Source of the DNA: Deltaproteobacteria bacterium
GTDB taxonomy: Bacteria > Desulfobacterota > RBG-13-43-22
DNA: 51,874 nucleotides
Direction: 5' to 3'
Assembly: GCA_016219225.1 (NCBI GenBank)
Contig: JACRBX010000094.1
Location: 1-51,874, forward strand
Position 1 is the stretch's first letter, and every line of letters begins with the position of its first letter. The notes under the pieces are model-generated. The model searched no databases. It worked only from the letters and a program-made list of their open reading frames with translations, and was not told the DNA's origin. This document shows positions 8,891 through 17,494 of this stretch, piece by piece. The position numbers and the translations under genes were made by a program.

Positions 8891-9890
8891 ATCGAATGTT
8901 TTAATTACTGGTTGTACCGGACTGCTGGGCTCTTGGCTGACCATCAGATTGGTCGAAAAGGGCGCCAATGTCATCGGCTTGGTCAGGGACCTTATCCCGA
9001 AATCCAATCTTTATTTATCAGGTTTTCATAATCGGATAGAGGTCGTTCGGGGGACCCTTACCGATTATGAACTGTTGTTAAGAATTATTAACGAATATGA
9101 AATAGAGACTATTTTTCATTTGGGCGCGCAAACGATTGTCACCATAGCCAATCGATCGCCCCTTTCTACTTTTGAATCCAATATTAAAGGGACCTGGAAT
9201 CTGTTGGAGGCCGCTAAACAAACCGGAATTGTAAAAAAACTGGTCATCGCCTCGAGCGATAAAGCTTATGGGGATCATGATCAATTGCCTTATGATGAGG
9301 ATTATCCACTCCAGGGGAGACATCCTTATGATGTCTCAAAAAGTTGTGTAGATCTTATCGCGCAGTCTTATTATGCTACGTATAAAATGCCTATTGCCAT
9401 TGCCCGATGCGGAAATATTTACGGGGGAGGAGATCTGAATTTTAATCGAATCATTCCAGGAACCATACGCTCCCTCTATTATAATGAACGACCGATTATT
9501 AGAAGCGATGGAACACCTCGCAGGGATTATCTTTATGTGGAAGATGCGGTTCAGGCCTACCTCGCTTTGGCCAAAGGATTGGATGACGAAGAACTCTGGG
9601 GACACCCCTTTAATTTCAGCAGCGAAAATCCGGTTACCGTCTTAGATATGGTCCACAAAATAATCAACAGTTTTCCGAATGGTGGTCGTACGCCGGAGAT
9701 TATCGGGAAAGGCAAGCAAAAGGCCGAGATTCACGAACAATTTTTGTCCTCAAAAAAAGCAAAAAGACTCCTGAACTGGCAGACAGAAAATTCTTTAGAA
9801 AAAGGAATAAGCGAAACGATAAAATGGTTCATTCGTTTTTTTGATAATGATAAATACTTCAGCCTTAGACCTACTCCAGGAGACATTTGA
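8883..9890 (+). CDS. rfbG: CDP-glucose 4,6-dehydratase
   Basis: A 335-residue extended SDR. The Rossmann motif is TGCTGLLGSW; the active-site region SSDKAYG followed by HPYDVSKSC (YxxxK) and the family signature CGNIYGGGDLNFNRIIPGT separate CDP-glucose dehydratases from GDP-mannose and dTDP-glucose dehydratases. ATG at 8883 was chosen because the frame upstream to 8841 codes for residues unrelated to the family and lies within rfbF. It converts CDP-glucose to CDP-4-keto-6-deoxyglucose. No RfbH-type 3-dehydrase is visible, so the product is more likely a 6-deoxyhexose than a 3,6-dideoxyhexose, at least from genes in this window. Confidence 0.9.
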   Translation: MNKSNVLITGCTGLLGSWLTIRLVEKGANVIGLVRDLIPKSNLYLSGFHNRIEVVRGTLTDYELLLRIINEYEIETIFHLGAQTIVTIANRSPLSTFESNIKGTWNLLEAAKQTGIVKKLVIASSDKAYGDHDQLPYDEDYPLQGRHPYDVSKSCVDLIAQSYYATYKMPIAIARCGNIYGGGDLNFNRIIPGTIRSLYYNERPIIRSDGTPRRDYLYVEDAVQAYLALAKGLDDEELWGHPFNFSSENPVTVLDMVHKIINSFPNGGRTPEIIGKGKQKAEIHEQFLSSKKAKRLLNWQTENSLEKGISETIKWFIRFFDNDKYFSLRPTPGDI

Positions 9891-9911
9891 AGATTTAATA
9901 ACCCTCGTATC

Positions 9912-10691
9912 ATGTCTCTTCTTGTTTCGATAATAAGTCATAACCAAGGGAATTTTGTTTATTCGCTTTTAAAGGACCTTCAGCAATTCTGCCCCCATCA
10001 GGAGATGGAGGTGATTGTCACTTTAAATTGCAGGGAAAAAATATCTTTTGCTGAAAGGGATTTTGATTTTAAACTGGAAATTATTCAAAATACTCGTCCC
10101 AAAGGATTCGGGGCCAATCATAATGCCGCCTTTAAGTTAAAGCCCTCCGATTTTTTCGGGGTATTAAATCCTGATTTAAAATTAACGAAAGATCCTTTTC
10201 AACCTCTTATGGCCCGATTAACCGACAGACAAATTGGAGTAATCGCCCCTCTTATATTCAATGAAGACCATTCAATTGAAGACAGCGCCCGCCGGCTTCC
10301 AACCCCTTTCCGGCTTTTGTGGAGAAATTTCAGCGGGGGGAAAAAGGCCAAATTTGATTATGAGATCGGAAATAACTTCCTTTCCCCGGATTGGGTGGCG
10401 GGGATTTTCATGTTATTTCCGAGGCCGGTTTTTGCCGAAATGAACGGGTTCGACGAACGTTTTTATCTTTATTTTGAAGACGTTGACCTTTGCAGTCGAT
10501 TGAGACTATCCGGTTATAAGGTGGTTTTGGATCCTTCGGTTTCGGTCGTCCACGAGGCCCGTAGAGACAGTCATAAAAATATTCGTTATTTTATGTGGCA
10601 TATTTTAAGCGGTTTGCGTTTCTTTTCCTCCCGGGTTTTTATGGAGTGCCTCTTGAACCGATCGAATAAAATGGTCAACCCCCCGTTATGA
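9912..10691 (+). CDS. GT2 glycosyltransferase, rhamnosyltransferase-like (WbbL type)
   Basis: A 259-residue inverting GT-A transferase. The nucleotide-binding start is VSIISHNQGN, the DxD-equivalent is NPDLKL, and the acceptor/catalytic region is GFDERFYLYFEDVDLCSRLRLSGY, typical of WbbL-like rhamnosyltransferases (the ED of FEDVDLC is the presumed base). No transmembrane segments are seen, so it is cytosolic and probably membrane-associated. It overlaps the wecA-type gene by 4 nt. It may transfer the 6-deoxyhexose made by this locus onto the polyprenyl-PP primer made by the next gene (inference). Confidence 0.85.
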   Translation: MSLLVSIISHNQGNFVYSLLKDLQQFCPHQEMEVIVTLNCREKISFAERDFDFKLEIIQNTRPKGFGANHNAAFKLKPSDFFGVLNPDLKLTKDPFQPLMARLTDRQIGVIAPLIFNEDHSIEDSARRLPTPFRLLWRNFSGGKKAKFDYEIGNNFLSPDWVAGIFMLFPRPVFAEMNGFDERFYLYFEDVDLCSRLRLSGYKVVLDPSVSVVHEARRDSHKNIRYFMWHILSGLRFFSSRVFMECLLNRSNKMVNPPL

Positions 10692-12145
10692 CTCTATCCC
10701 ATTTATTTTTTTTCGGCGTGGCCTTAATCAGCGCCCTGGTCATCACCCCTTACATCAGGGCACTGGGTACCCGTTTCGAGATCCTTGATTCTCCGGGGAA
10801 AAGGAAGGTACACCAAAAGGAAATTCCCCGTCTTGGCGGTGTTGCAATCTTTATAGCCACCGTATTCCCTTTTCTTTGCTTCTTTTTTTTAGGGGATTCC
10901 ACGATCCATGAAATCCCTTATTTATGGAAACCCCTTCTGGGGCTATCCCTCGGTTGTCTGATTGTTTTTGGAATTGGGATTTGGGATGATATTCACCGAT
11001 TACCTCCCTGGCCCAAACTGTTGGGGGAGATTGTGGCGGCCAGCGTCACCTTTATCTTCGGGCTAAAAATCCAACTTCTTTCCAATCCCTTCGGAATGCA
11101 ATTAGATCTTTCCTGGTTGAGCGGTCCCATTACGGTGTTATGGCTGGTTGGAATAACCAATGCCCTGAATCTGGCCGACGGGATAGATGGATTGGCAGTG
11201 GGAATAGCTACTTTTGCCTCGGCCATTCTTTTTATCATGACTTCCTCCAGCATTTATACCTTGGTCCCTTATCTGTCCGTGGCTTTGGCGGGTGCCAGCC
11301 TGGGCTTTTTACGGTATAATTTTTCTCCTGCCACCATATTTTTAGGAGATTCAGGTAGCCTTTTTTTAGGGTTTTATCTTGGTGGTCTTTCATTGTGGGC
11401 CTCTGAAAAAAGTGCCATCGCCTTTGCCTTGTTTATCCCTATTATTGCCCTCGGAATTCCGATTGTGGATGTGATTTATGCGGTTTTGCGACGTTGGCAT
11501 CGGGGGGTTCCCATCGGGCAGGCCGATCGTGACCATATTCACCATCGGTTATTGGAAAAGGGGTTCTCCCACCGGCGGGCGGTCTTGATGCTTTATGGGG
11601 TAAATTTTTTTCTGGCGGTCCTGGCCGGCTTTTTGCTTTTTACCCGAAATTCTTCGGCCGCCTACGTGGTTGTGGTATTGGGCGCCGGGTTTATCATGGG
11701 ATCCAGACTCCTGGGGTATTTTAAATTCTCCGGGCTCTTCCAGGACTTGATCACCAGGTGGAAGGATTCTCAAAAGTCCAAGTATCTGGCCTTCCGGACC
11801 CGTCTGCTCTGCCGGGTTTTCGAAGAGGAAAAGACCCTGGTCGGAAGGTGGGAACTGGTGGGAGAGCTGTTTGAAGAGATGGGGATTAAGCAGGCCGTTC
11901 TCTCACCAGCCCAGACCCCGGACCAACCACTTATCTGGTCTGCCCAAAAACCAGCTGAGGAGCCCAACAGGACGGTAACCTTGAACCTTCCGTTGGCAGG
12001 AGAAAAAGGGTCTGTGGGCAATTTAGCGATCATCTGGAGCACTTCCCAGGGTGTGTTTCCTCCCGGCATGAGCAGGATATTAAATGTAATGGTCAATGAA
12101 TTCTGCCGTGGTCTTCAGACACCCCCTTCTGTTTCCTCTATCTAA
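10688..12145 (+). CDS. wecA: WecA/TagO-type undecaprenyl-phosphate sugar-1-phosphate transferase with C-terminal extension
   Basis: The membrane part (about residues 1-355) has eleven or so hydrophobic segments and the full family signature: RKVHQKEIPRLGG, NALNLADGIDGLA (catalytic Asp region), FLGDSGSLFLGF and HIHHRLLEKG (HIHH motif). It transfers GlcNAc-1-P or a related sugar-phosphate to undecaprenyl phosphate and starts O-antigen units. At 485 residues it is about 130 longer than plain WecA. The extra C-terminal part (about 356-485) is soluble and predicted cytosolic, with alternating strands and helices, perhaps a degenerate GAF-like regulatory module. GC content rises here relative to upstream genes. 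It ends 3 bp from the convergent ligase gene. Confidence 0.88.
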   Translation: MTLSHLFFFGVALISALVITPYIRALGTRFEILDSPGKRKVHQKEIPRLGGVAIFIATVFPFLCFFFLGDSTIHEIPYLWKPLLGLSLGCLIVFGIGIWDDIHRLPPWPKLLGEIVAASVTFIFGLKIQLLSNPFGMQLDLSWLSGPITVLWLVGITNALNLADGIDGLAVGIATFASAILFIMTSSSIYTLVPYLSVALAGASLGFLRYNFSPATIFLGDSGSLFLGFYLGGLSLWASEKSAIAFALFIPIIALGIPIVDVIYAVLRRWHRGVPIGQADRDHIHHRLLEKGFSHRRAVLMLYGVNFFLAVLAGFLLFTRNSSAAYVVVVLGAGFIMGSRLLGYFKFSGLFQDLITRWKDSQKSKYLAFRTRLLCRVFEEEKTLVGRWELVGELFEEMGIKQAVLSPAQTPDQPLIWSAQKPAEEPNRTVTLNLPLAGEKGSVGNLAIIWSTSQGVFPPGMSRILNVMVNEFCRGLQTPPSVSSI

Positions 12146-12148
12146 CCT

Positions 12149-14110
12149 TCATCCAATCTCCTTGATCATAATTCCGAGGTTACGATCGTCCCGACTCATT
12201 TTTAATTTATGAGGATTAAAGGTATAGTCTGTCTCGATTTTCAGGGGTATCCAGTCATTTGATTTTTCCTTGATCGGGATAGTAATCGGAACCCATTGGT
12301 CATTTTTAAGGATGACCTCCCGGAAATTTTTCCCCGCCCAGATGCGAACCCTTTGAGGATGTCGGGCTATCCCCGGCAGGGGAGCCGACAAAAAGAGGAC
12401 CACGGTTTCGTTATGAATTTTAGAAGGGAAGACGGCCCTTTTCCCCATCCAGCGAATTTTCTCCCCTCCAGGCAAGACCTCCCTCCCATATAATCCGGTT
12501 TGAAAAACAGGACTTAGGGGCCGATCGTAAATCAGTTTAATCTGGTACCCCAAGGCCAATGTTAACACCAATAATCCCCCCACCAGAAATCCTTTATTCT
12601 TTCGATGGCCTTTATCGGAAACCGCCCGGGGATCAACCAGGCTGACCGCCCATCCCAAAATTATCCAAAATAAGATACCCAATGAACGCACATAGGAAAC
12701 GTTATGGAAAAAACCCAAGAAAAACCAACTCAGCAATGAGATCATCAAAACCATTTTGAGTAGCTGTTTGTTGTCTATAGTCGATTCTCCCCCTGTTTTT
12801 TTGATCATTTTATAAATGACCGCAGCCACTAAAGAGACGAAAAGAAGAAATCCGATGGCGCCCTGTTCAGAAAGGGTCTGGAGATAAAAGGAATGAGGCT
12901 CGCCGCGAAAAAAACCAAAAACCTTCCAACTTATCTGAGGATCTTGAAAAAATTCTGGAAAAAATGAATAATATTTACCCAGACCTATTCCCAACAAGGG
13001 GGAAAATGTGAACATTTGCCAGGCCGTGTTCCAGAGATGGTAACGTCTTTGATCCGGGTCGGAAAAGCCAAGGGCAAGCACTCTTACCAGGAATCTTTTA
13101 TTCAAGAAAAGGAGGTCGATGAGCACCATACCGCCCAAAAAGAAAAAGGGAATAAGTAATAAAAGCAGGTTGGTTTTATTATTTGTCGAAACAATCTTTG
13201 TATAACAAAAAATCAAAAGAAAGGTTTCCAGAAAGAGGACCAGATAGGCACTCCTTTGCATACTGGCCGATAACGCGATCAAAATAATCCCAACCGCGGA
13301 GAAATAGATTGTGAAAAAGGGAATTTTCCTCCTGTTTAAATAAAGAAAATAGAAGGGGATTGGAAACAAAATGATCAGGTATTGAGCCAGATATTGGCGA
13401 TTAAAGGCAAAGACGGAAATGGCATCCTCATGAATACCAGCCAGCGACAAAGATAAGTAGGCTTTTTGTTGGGAAGGCAGTACATTAAAGAGGAAAAGAA
13501 ATCCTATCAGGCAGATCACAACAGCCATTCCGACCAGCCCCTTCCATATCCCTTCCAGATCTTTAAGGCCTTTTTGAGAAAACAGGTTAAAAGTCAAAAC
13601 AAACAGCAAGATCCCGCTGAGGTTATTGGATAAGACCCTAAGATGGATAAAGGTGAATTTTTCATGACCGGTCAGCCATTGGAACCCGATATCCTTAAAG
13701 GGCGTGGCCCAAAATTCATAATAATATTCTTTGGTGTTAAGGGGGAGGCTGAAGAGACCAGAGAAAGCCAGAAGGAGTAACAGGTTTTTAAAAGGGATTT
13801 TAATTCCCCTTTTTTGCCTCCATAAATGCAAAAATCCAATAAGAAGTGTTCCATAAATAATGATTTCAAAGAGAAAGAAATAGGGTTTGTGAGGGGCTCC
13901 CAGGAAAAAAGGAATGGACAGAATCATAAGGGCAATTCCATTGATCGGATTCAAGGAGGCGAGCAGAAAGAAGAAACACAAATAGACAATGGCTGTAATC
14001 CTTTCCGGTATTTGAAAAAGCAGAACAGCAGCGGAGAGCAGAACAAAAAAAACAATTATCCACAGGGGGGTAAGGGGCCGGAATGGGGTTCCGGTAAAAC
14101 TTTCAGACAT
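12149..14110 (-). CDS. O-antigen ligase/polymerase family membrane protein (Wzy_C)
   Basis: A 653-residue polytopic protein with a dozen or so hydrophobic segments up to about residue 515, then a soluble C-terminal tail of ~140 residues. The large periplasmic loop carries the Wzy_C signature: GIGLGKYYSFFPE and EPHSFYLQTLSEQGAIGF. This family includes WaaL ligases and Wzy polymerases, which the sequence alone does not separate. The start at 14110 (MSESFTG) overlaps the upstream kinase-fusion stop by 8 nt; a start at 14152 would add 14 residues and a 50-nt overlap. It faces the polysaccharide locus convergently and probably acts on its product. Confidence 0.8.
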   Translation of the reverse strand: MSESFTGTPFRPLTPLWIIVFFVLLSAAVLLFQIPERITAIVYLCFFFLLASLNPINGIALMILSIPFFLGAPHKPYFFLFEIIIYGTLLIGFLHLWRQKRGIKIPFKNLLLLLAFSGLFSLPLNTKEYYYEFWATPFKDIGFQWLTGHEKFTFIHLRVLSNNLSGILLFVLTFNLFSQKGLKDLEGIWKGLVGMAVVICLIGFLFLFNVLPSQQKAYLSLSLAGIHEDAISVFAFNRQYLAQYLIILFPIPFYFLYLNRRKIPFFTIYFSAVGIILIALSASMQRSAYLVLFLETFLLIFCYTKIVSTNNKTNLLLLLIPFFFLGGMVLIDLLFLNKRFLVRVLALGFSDPDQRRYHLWNTAWQMFTFSPLLGIGLGKYYSFFPEFFQDPQISWKVFGFFRGEPHSFYLQTLSEQGAIGFLLFVSLVAAVIYKMIKKTGGESTIDNKQLLKMVLMISLLSWFFLGFFHNVSYVRSLGILFWIILGWAVSLVDPRAVSDKGHRKNKGFLVGGLLVLTLALGYQIKLIYDRPLSPVFQTGLYGREVLPGGEKIRWMGKRAVFPSKIHNETVVLFLSAPLPGIARHPQRVRIWAGKNFREVILKNDQWVPITIPIKEKSNDWIPLKIETDYTFNPHKLKMSRDDRNLGIMIKEIG

Positions 14111-15674
14111 GGGCTTGGCGTTCCCTGATGACCTTTTGAACCAATTGCTCAACAGGATAGATGGTTTGGATCCGCAGAAGGTGTGATTTCACCGGCTCGT
14201 CAATGGGGTCAAAGTCCTTACGCTGTTGATTAAACAGTTCCCATCGGCCGTCGGATATTGTCTTAGGATCCTGGACGCGCCGGTCTAACCGCTGTCGAAT
14301 GATGTTTAAAGGAGCCCGGCATTCAAGGAATTGAATCCGGGCCTTGTTTTTTTCAGCGACTTTCAATAAGTCCAGCCGTTCGTTTTGCCGCTTATACGAT
14401 CCATCCAGTATAACCGAACGGCCTTGTTTTAACCATTTTTGGGCTTGTTCCCTCATCATTGAATAGGTCCTTCTGGACATTCTCTCCGAGTAAATACCCT
14501 TTCCAAAAGATTCTCGTTTCCTGGTTGTGGGAGGAATTCCCTTCAGGGTTTTTCTTATTTCATCCGAACTGAATGACGGCCATCCGGTCTGTTTAGCCAG
14601 TTTTTGGGCCAGGGAGGTTTTGCCCGTCCCCATGAGCCCGAAGACCACGATCAGTTGGGTGGAGTCCGTTTTTTTAATATATTCATAAGCCAAGCGGTAA
14701 TATTTTTTGGCCGATTGGGTGTGCGCCTTCCTTTCGTTGAAAGATATTTCCCCATTATCCGAGGAAAATGAATGGACCTTGGCCCGCACATAAGCCCGGT
14801 AGGCTTTATAAAAATTAAAGAGCCGTGGGAGTTCATGGTCTTCTGACCGACGGACATATTCCTTCATCAAGGTTTTTGACAGTTCCGGGTATCCATGAAA
14901 ATCCAGGTCCATGGACAGGAAGGCCAAATCACAGGCAATATCCGAGTACCGGAAGCGGTGGTTGAACTCGATACAATCGAAAATCTGGACCTTTTTCTCC
15001 AGACAGATATTGGCCGAATGGAGATCTCCATGACAGTCCCGGATACGACCTTCCTGAATGCGTTTTTTGAAAAGGTTTTTTTCATTCTTTAAAAAATTCC
15101 TGGTTCCGGAGGCAATCCGGTCGTAGGTCCGGCTGTTAATCAATCGTCCTATGTAGGATTGGGTTTGGATAAAATTCTCTTCGGTATTTTTTCTGATGAT
15201 CTCGATCCGTCCGAACGGGTTGACCCCTTTCCCGGTCCGGGCCTTCTGATAAAAAGGGACCAGTTTCCGGACAATACCCAGGACGTCTTTTTCCTGCACC
15301 CTGCCGGCCCGAAGTAAACGATCCATCATCCGTTCCTGGGGCATCTCCCGCATCAAAACAGCATATTCAAGGGCCGCCCCTTTTCCGTTGATAACCAGCC
15401 TTCTATTATGGGAGGATATTTTGACCACCCCCAGATAGACATTTTCGGTCAGTCGACGATTGAGCATTACCTCCTGCTGGCAGAAATAACGCCTCCTGGC
15501 CAGGGTGGTAAAATCCAAAAAACCAAAATCAACCGGTTTTTTGATTTTATAGACCAGACCGCCGGTTAAAAAAATATGGGAGATATGGGTCTGGAGGTGA
15601 GTGATTTTTTCAGGGGTCTCGGGATAGGTCTCCGGGTCCAGCATGGCCTGAATGATTATTTCTTGATCTATCAC
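14103..15674 (-). CDS. Aminoglycoside-phosphotransferase-like/P-loop kinase fusion protein
   Basis: A 523-residue two-domain protein. Residues ~1-330 resemble APH-fold kinases: LVYKIKKPVDFGFLDF is the ATP-binding lysine strand, CHGDLHSANICLE gives the catalytic HGDxHxxN loop and IFDCIEFNHRFR the metal-binding aspartate. Residues ~340-523 are a gluconate-kinase-like P-loop domain: VFGLMGTGKTSLAQ (Walker A), LDGSYKRQNERL and a Cys-Arg-rich lid. This exact fusion is known in many proteobacteria as 'bifunctional aminoglycoside phosphotransferase/ATP-binding protein', but its substrate is unproven and resistance is unlikely. Start is GTG at 15674. It sits between ade and the O-antigen ligase on the same strand. 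Confidence 0.85.
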   Translation of the reverse strand: MIDQEIIIQAMLDPETYPETPEKITHLQTHISHIFLTGGLVYKIKKPVDFGFLDFTTLARRRYFCQQEVMLNRRLTENVYLGVVKISSHNRRLVINGKGAALEYAVLMREMPQERMMDRLLRAGRVQEKDVLGIVRKLVPFYQKARTGKGVNPFGRIEIIRKNTEENFIQTQSYIGRLINSRTYDRIASGTRNFLKNEKNLFKKRIQEGRIRDCHGDLHSANICLEKKVQIFDCIEFNHRFRYSDIACDLAFLSMDLDFHGYPELSKTLMKEYVRRSEDHELPRLFNFYKAYRAYVRAKVHSFSSDNGEISFNERKAHTQSAKKYYRLAYEYIKKTDSTQLIVVFGLMGTGKTSLAQKLAKQTGWPSFSSDEIRKTLKGIPPTTRKRESFGKGIYSERMSRRTYSMMREQAQKWLKQGRSVILDGSYKRQNERLDLLKVAEKNKARIQFLECRAPLNIIRQRLDRRVQDPKTISDGRWELFNQQRKDFDPIDEPVKSHLLRIQTIYPVEQLVQKVIRERQAHV

Positions 15675-15694
15675 GATATCACTATTCTTTTTCG

Positions 15695-17413
15695 TCAGGA
15701 TTCAAACAGCGGCACAATTTCAAAACGGTTTACATCCACCAGCCCTTGATCGGTAATTTTTAATTCCGGGATTACCGGCAAAGCCAGGAAGGAAAGGGCC
15801 ATAAAGGGGTTCTTCAGGCGGCAGCCGGTTAACTGTACGGCCTGGAGCAACTGTTGCTGCTGATGGATGACCGTTTCGATGGATTGATCGGACATCAACC
15901 CGGCGATGGGTAATGGAAGTCTTGCTTCTACTTTTCCCTGAACAACGACTGCCAAACCGCCGCCCATTTCTTCAACCGTCTTGACAGCCAGATACAACTC
16001 TTCGGGTTTTCGACCAACGACCAGGATGTTATGAGAATCGTGGGCCACTGAAGAGGCCAGTGCCCCTTTGGAAATTCCAAAGCCTTTAACCAACCCCAAT
16101 CCTACGTTGCCTGTTCCTTTATGCCGTTCCACACAGGCCAGGGTGAGGATATCTTCTTGGGGCTTGAAGGCCACCAGGCCCTTTTTCCCCTGCACTTTTT
16201 GCCTGATCTTTCTGGTCAGGATTTGATCCGGGATCAATTCGATGATCTTGGCCCATTCTCCCTGGACGGGGATTTGAAATTTTTCAAGAGAAAGATTTCC
16301 GATCTTCATGCCGGCCATTTCACCGAGTTGAGAGGACCGGGGAGGCTCTCCCAGATAGCGGCCCTGCCGGGCCACCAGTTTTCCTTTTTTAAAGACTGCT
16401 TCCACTTCCATGGAGGACAGCGATTTCAGGATCAATATATCGGCCTGATAGCCGGGTGCAATGGCCCCCAGATGACGAAGACCAAAGTACTCGGCCGGAT
16501 TCAGGGTGGCCATTTGAATTGCCAGAATGGGATTTAATCCCATCCCTACCGCCTGTCGGAGGACAAAATCAAGATGGCCTTCCTGTCGGAGGTCTTCCGG
16601 GTGCCGGTCATCGCTAACCAGCAGACATCGTCTCGCATTGCAAGAAAGGACCAGGGGAAGAAGATCTCGCAGATTTTTGGCCTGAGTCCCTTGTCGAATC
16701 ATCACCGTCAGGCCCAAGGCGAGTTTTTCCCGGGCTTCCGATAATCGGGTACATTCATGGTCCGACCTGATCCCGGCTGTTACATAGGCACAAAGATCTT
16801 TTCCCGATAATAGGGGGGCATGACCGTCTTTGATTTTTTTTTGAAAGGAGATTAATTTCTTTAAAACCTCCGGATCCCCGAAGAGGACCCCTGGAAAATT
16901 CATCATTTCTGCCAGGCCCAGTACCCTGGGGTTGCGACTCAAGGTTTTTAAATCTCTGTCATTTAAAACGGCCCCCGAGCTTTCCAGATGGGTGGCCGGA
17001 ACACAGGAAGGGGCCATGAAATACATTTCCAGGGGAAGGGCGTGACTGTTATTTAACAGAAATTCAATGCCACTCAACCCCTGGACATTAGCAATTTCGT
17101 GGGGATCGGCAATCAGTGTCGTTGTCCCCAGGGGGAGTATGGCGGGGGCCAGATTGGCGGGGGTCAGCAGGGAACTTTCAATATGAAAGTGTCCGTCAAT
17201 GAAACCGGGGCAGATAAAACGATTACGGCAATCTATAATCTCCCGCCCTTGATACGATCCGAACCCTACAATACGATCTTCGCAAACGGCTACATCAGCC
17301 TCCTGGATTTCGCAGGAAAAGACATTGACGATTTTGCCGCCTTTAAGGACCAGGTCAGCCGGGATTTCTCCCCGGGCCACCTGGATGAATTGGTGGAGTT
17401 TGGTTAAGGTCAT
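15695..17413 (-). CDS. ade: Adenine deaminase
   Basis: A 572-residue amidohydrolase converting adenine to hypoxanthine and ammonia. Metal ligands and family motifs are visible: PGFIDGHFHIESSLLTP (residues ~68-85), ADPHEIANVQG, SDDRHPEDL, and the C-terminal family signature SSVAHDSHNILVVG. Length matches the COG1001 family. A purine-salvage role is expected. It lies downstream of argJ across an 81-bp gap filled by a quasi-palindromic repeat. Confidence 0.93.
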   Translation of the reverse strand: MTLTKLHQFIQVARGEIPADLVLKGGKIVNVFSCEIQEADVAVCEDRIVGFGSYQGREIIDCRNRFICPGFIDGHFHIESSLLTPANLAPAILPLGTTTLIADPHEIANVQGLSGIEFLLNNSHALPLEMYFMAPSCVPATHLESSGAVLNDRDLKTLSRNPRVLGLAEMMNFPGVLFGDPEVLKKLISFQKKIKDGHAPLLSGKDLCAYVTAGIRSDHECTRLSEAREKLALGLTVMIRQGTQAKNLRDLLPLVLSCNARRCLLVSDDRHPEDLRQEGHLDFVLRQAVGMGLNPILAIQMATLNPAEYFGLRHLGAIAPGYQADILILKSLSSMEVEAVFKKGKLVARQGRYLGEPPRSSQLGEMAGMKIGNLSLEKFQIPVQGEWAKIIELIPDQILTRKIRQKVQGKKGLVAFKPQEDILTLACVERHKGTGNVGLGLVKGFGISKGALASSVAHDSHNILVVGRKPEELYLAVKTVEEMGGGLAVVVQGKVEARLPLPIAGLMSDQSIETVIHQQQQLLQAVQLTGCRLKNPFMALSFLALPVIPELKITDQGLVDVNRFEIVPLFES

Positions 17414-17432
17414 GGATTAAAAGAAGCATAGG

Positions 17433-17490
17433 GCAGAGGGCATAGGGTAAAGAGTAAGGAACCCCATGCTCTCTGCTCCATGCCCTCTGC
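17433..17490. repeat. Quasi-palindromic intergenic repeat, argJ-ade junction
   Basis: GCAGAGGGCAT at 17433-17443 is the exact reverse complement of ATGCCCTCTGC at 17480-17490. Both sides are built from iterated variants: a GCATAGG copy precedes the left arm and GCTCTCTGCTCC precedes the right arm. It fills most of the gap between the argJ stop (17495) and the ade start (17413). RNA from the minus strand could fold into a long stem. There is no T-run next to the right arm, so it does not look like a standard intrinsic terminator. Confidence 0.75.
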
Positions 17491-17494
17491 GGTT

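Noticed and set aside
14103-15674. Aminoglycoside resistance gene
   Set aside because: The APH-like domain is fused to a P-loop kinase in a widespread chromosomal family; no evidence for drug modification.
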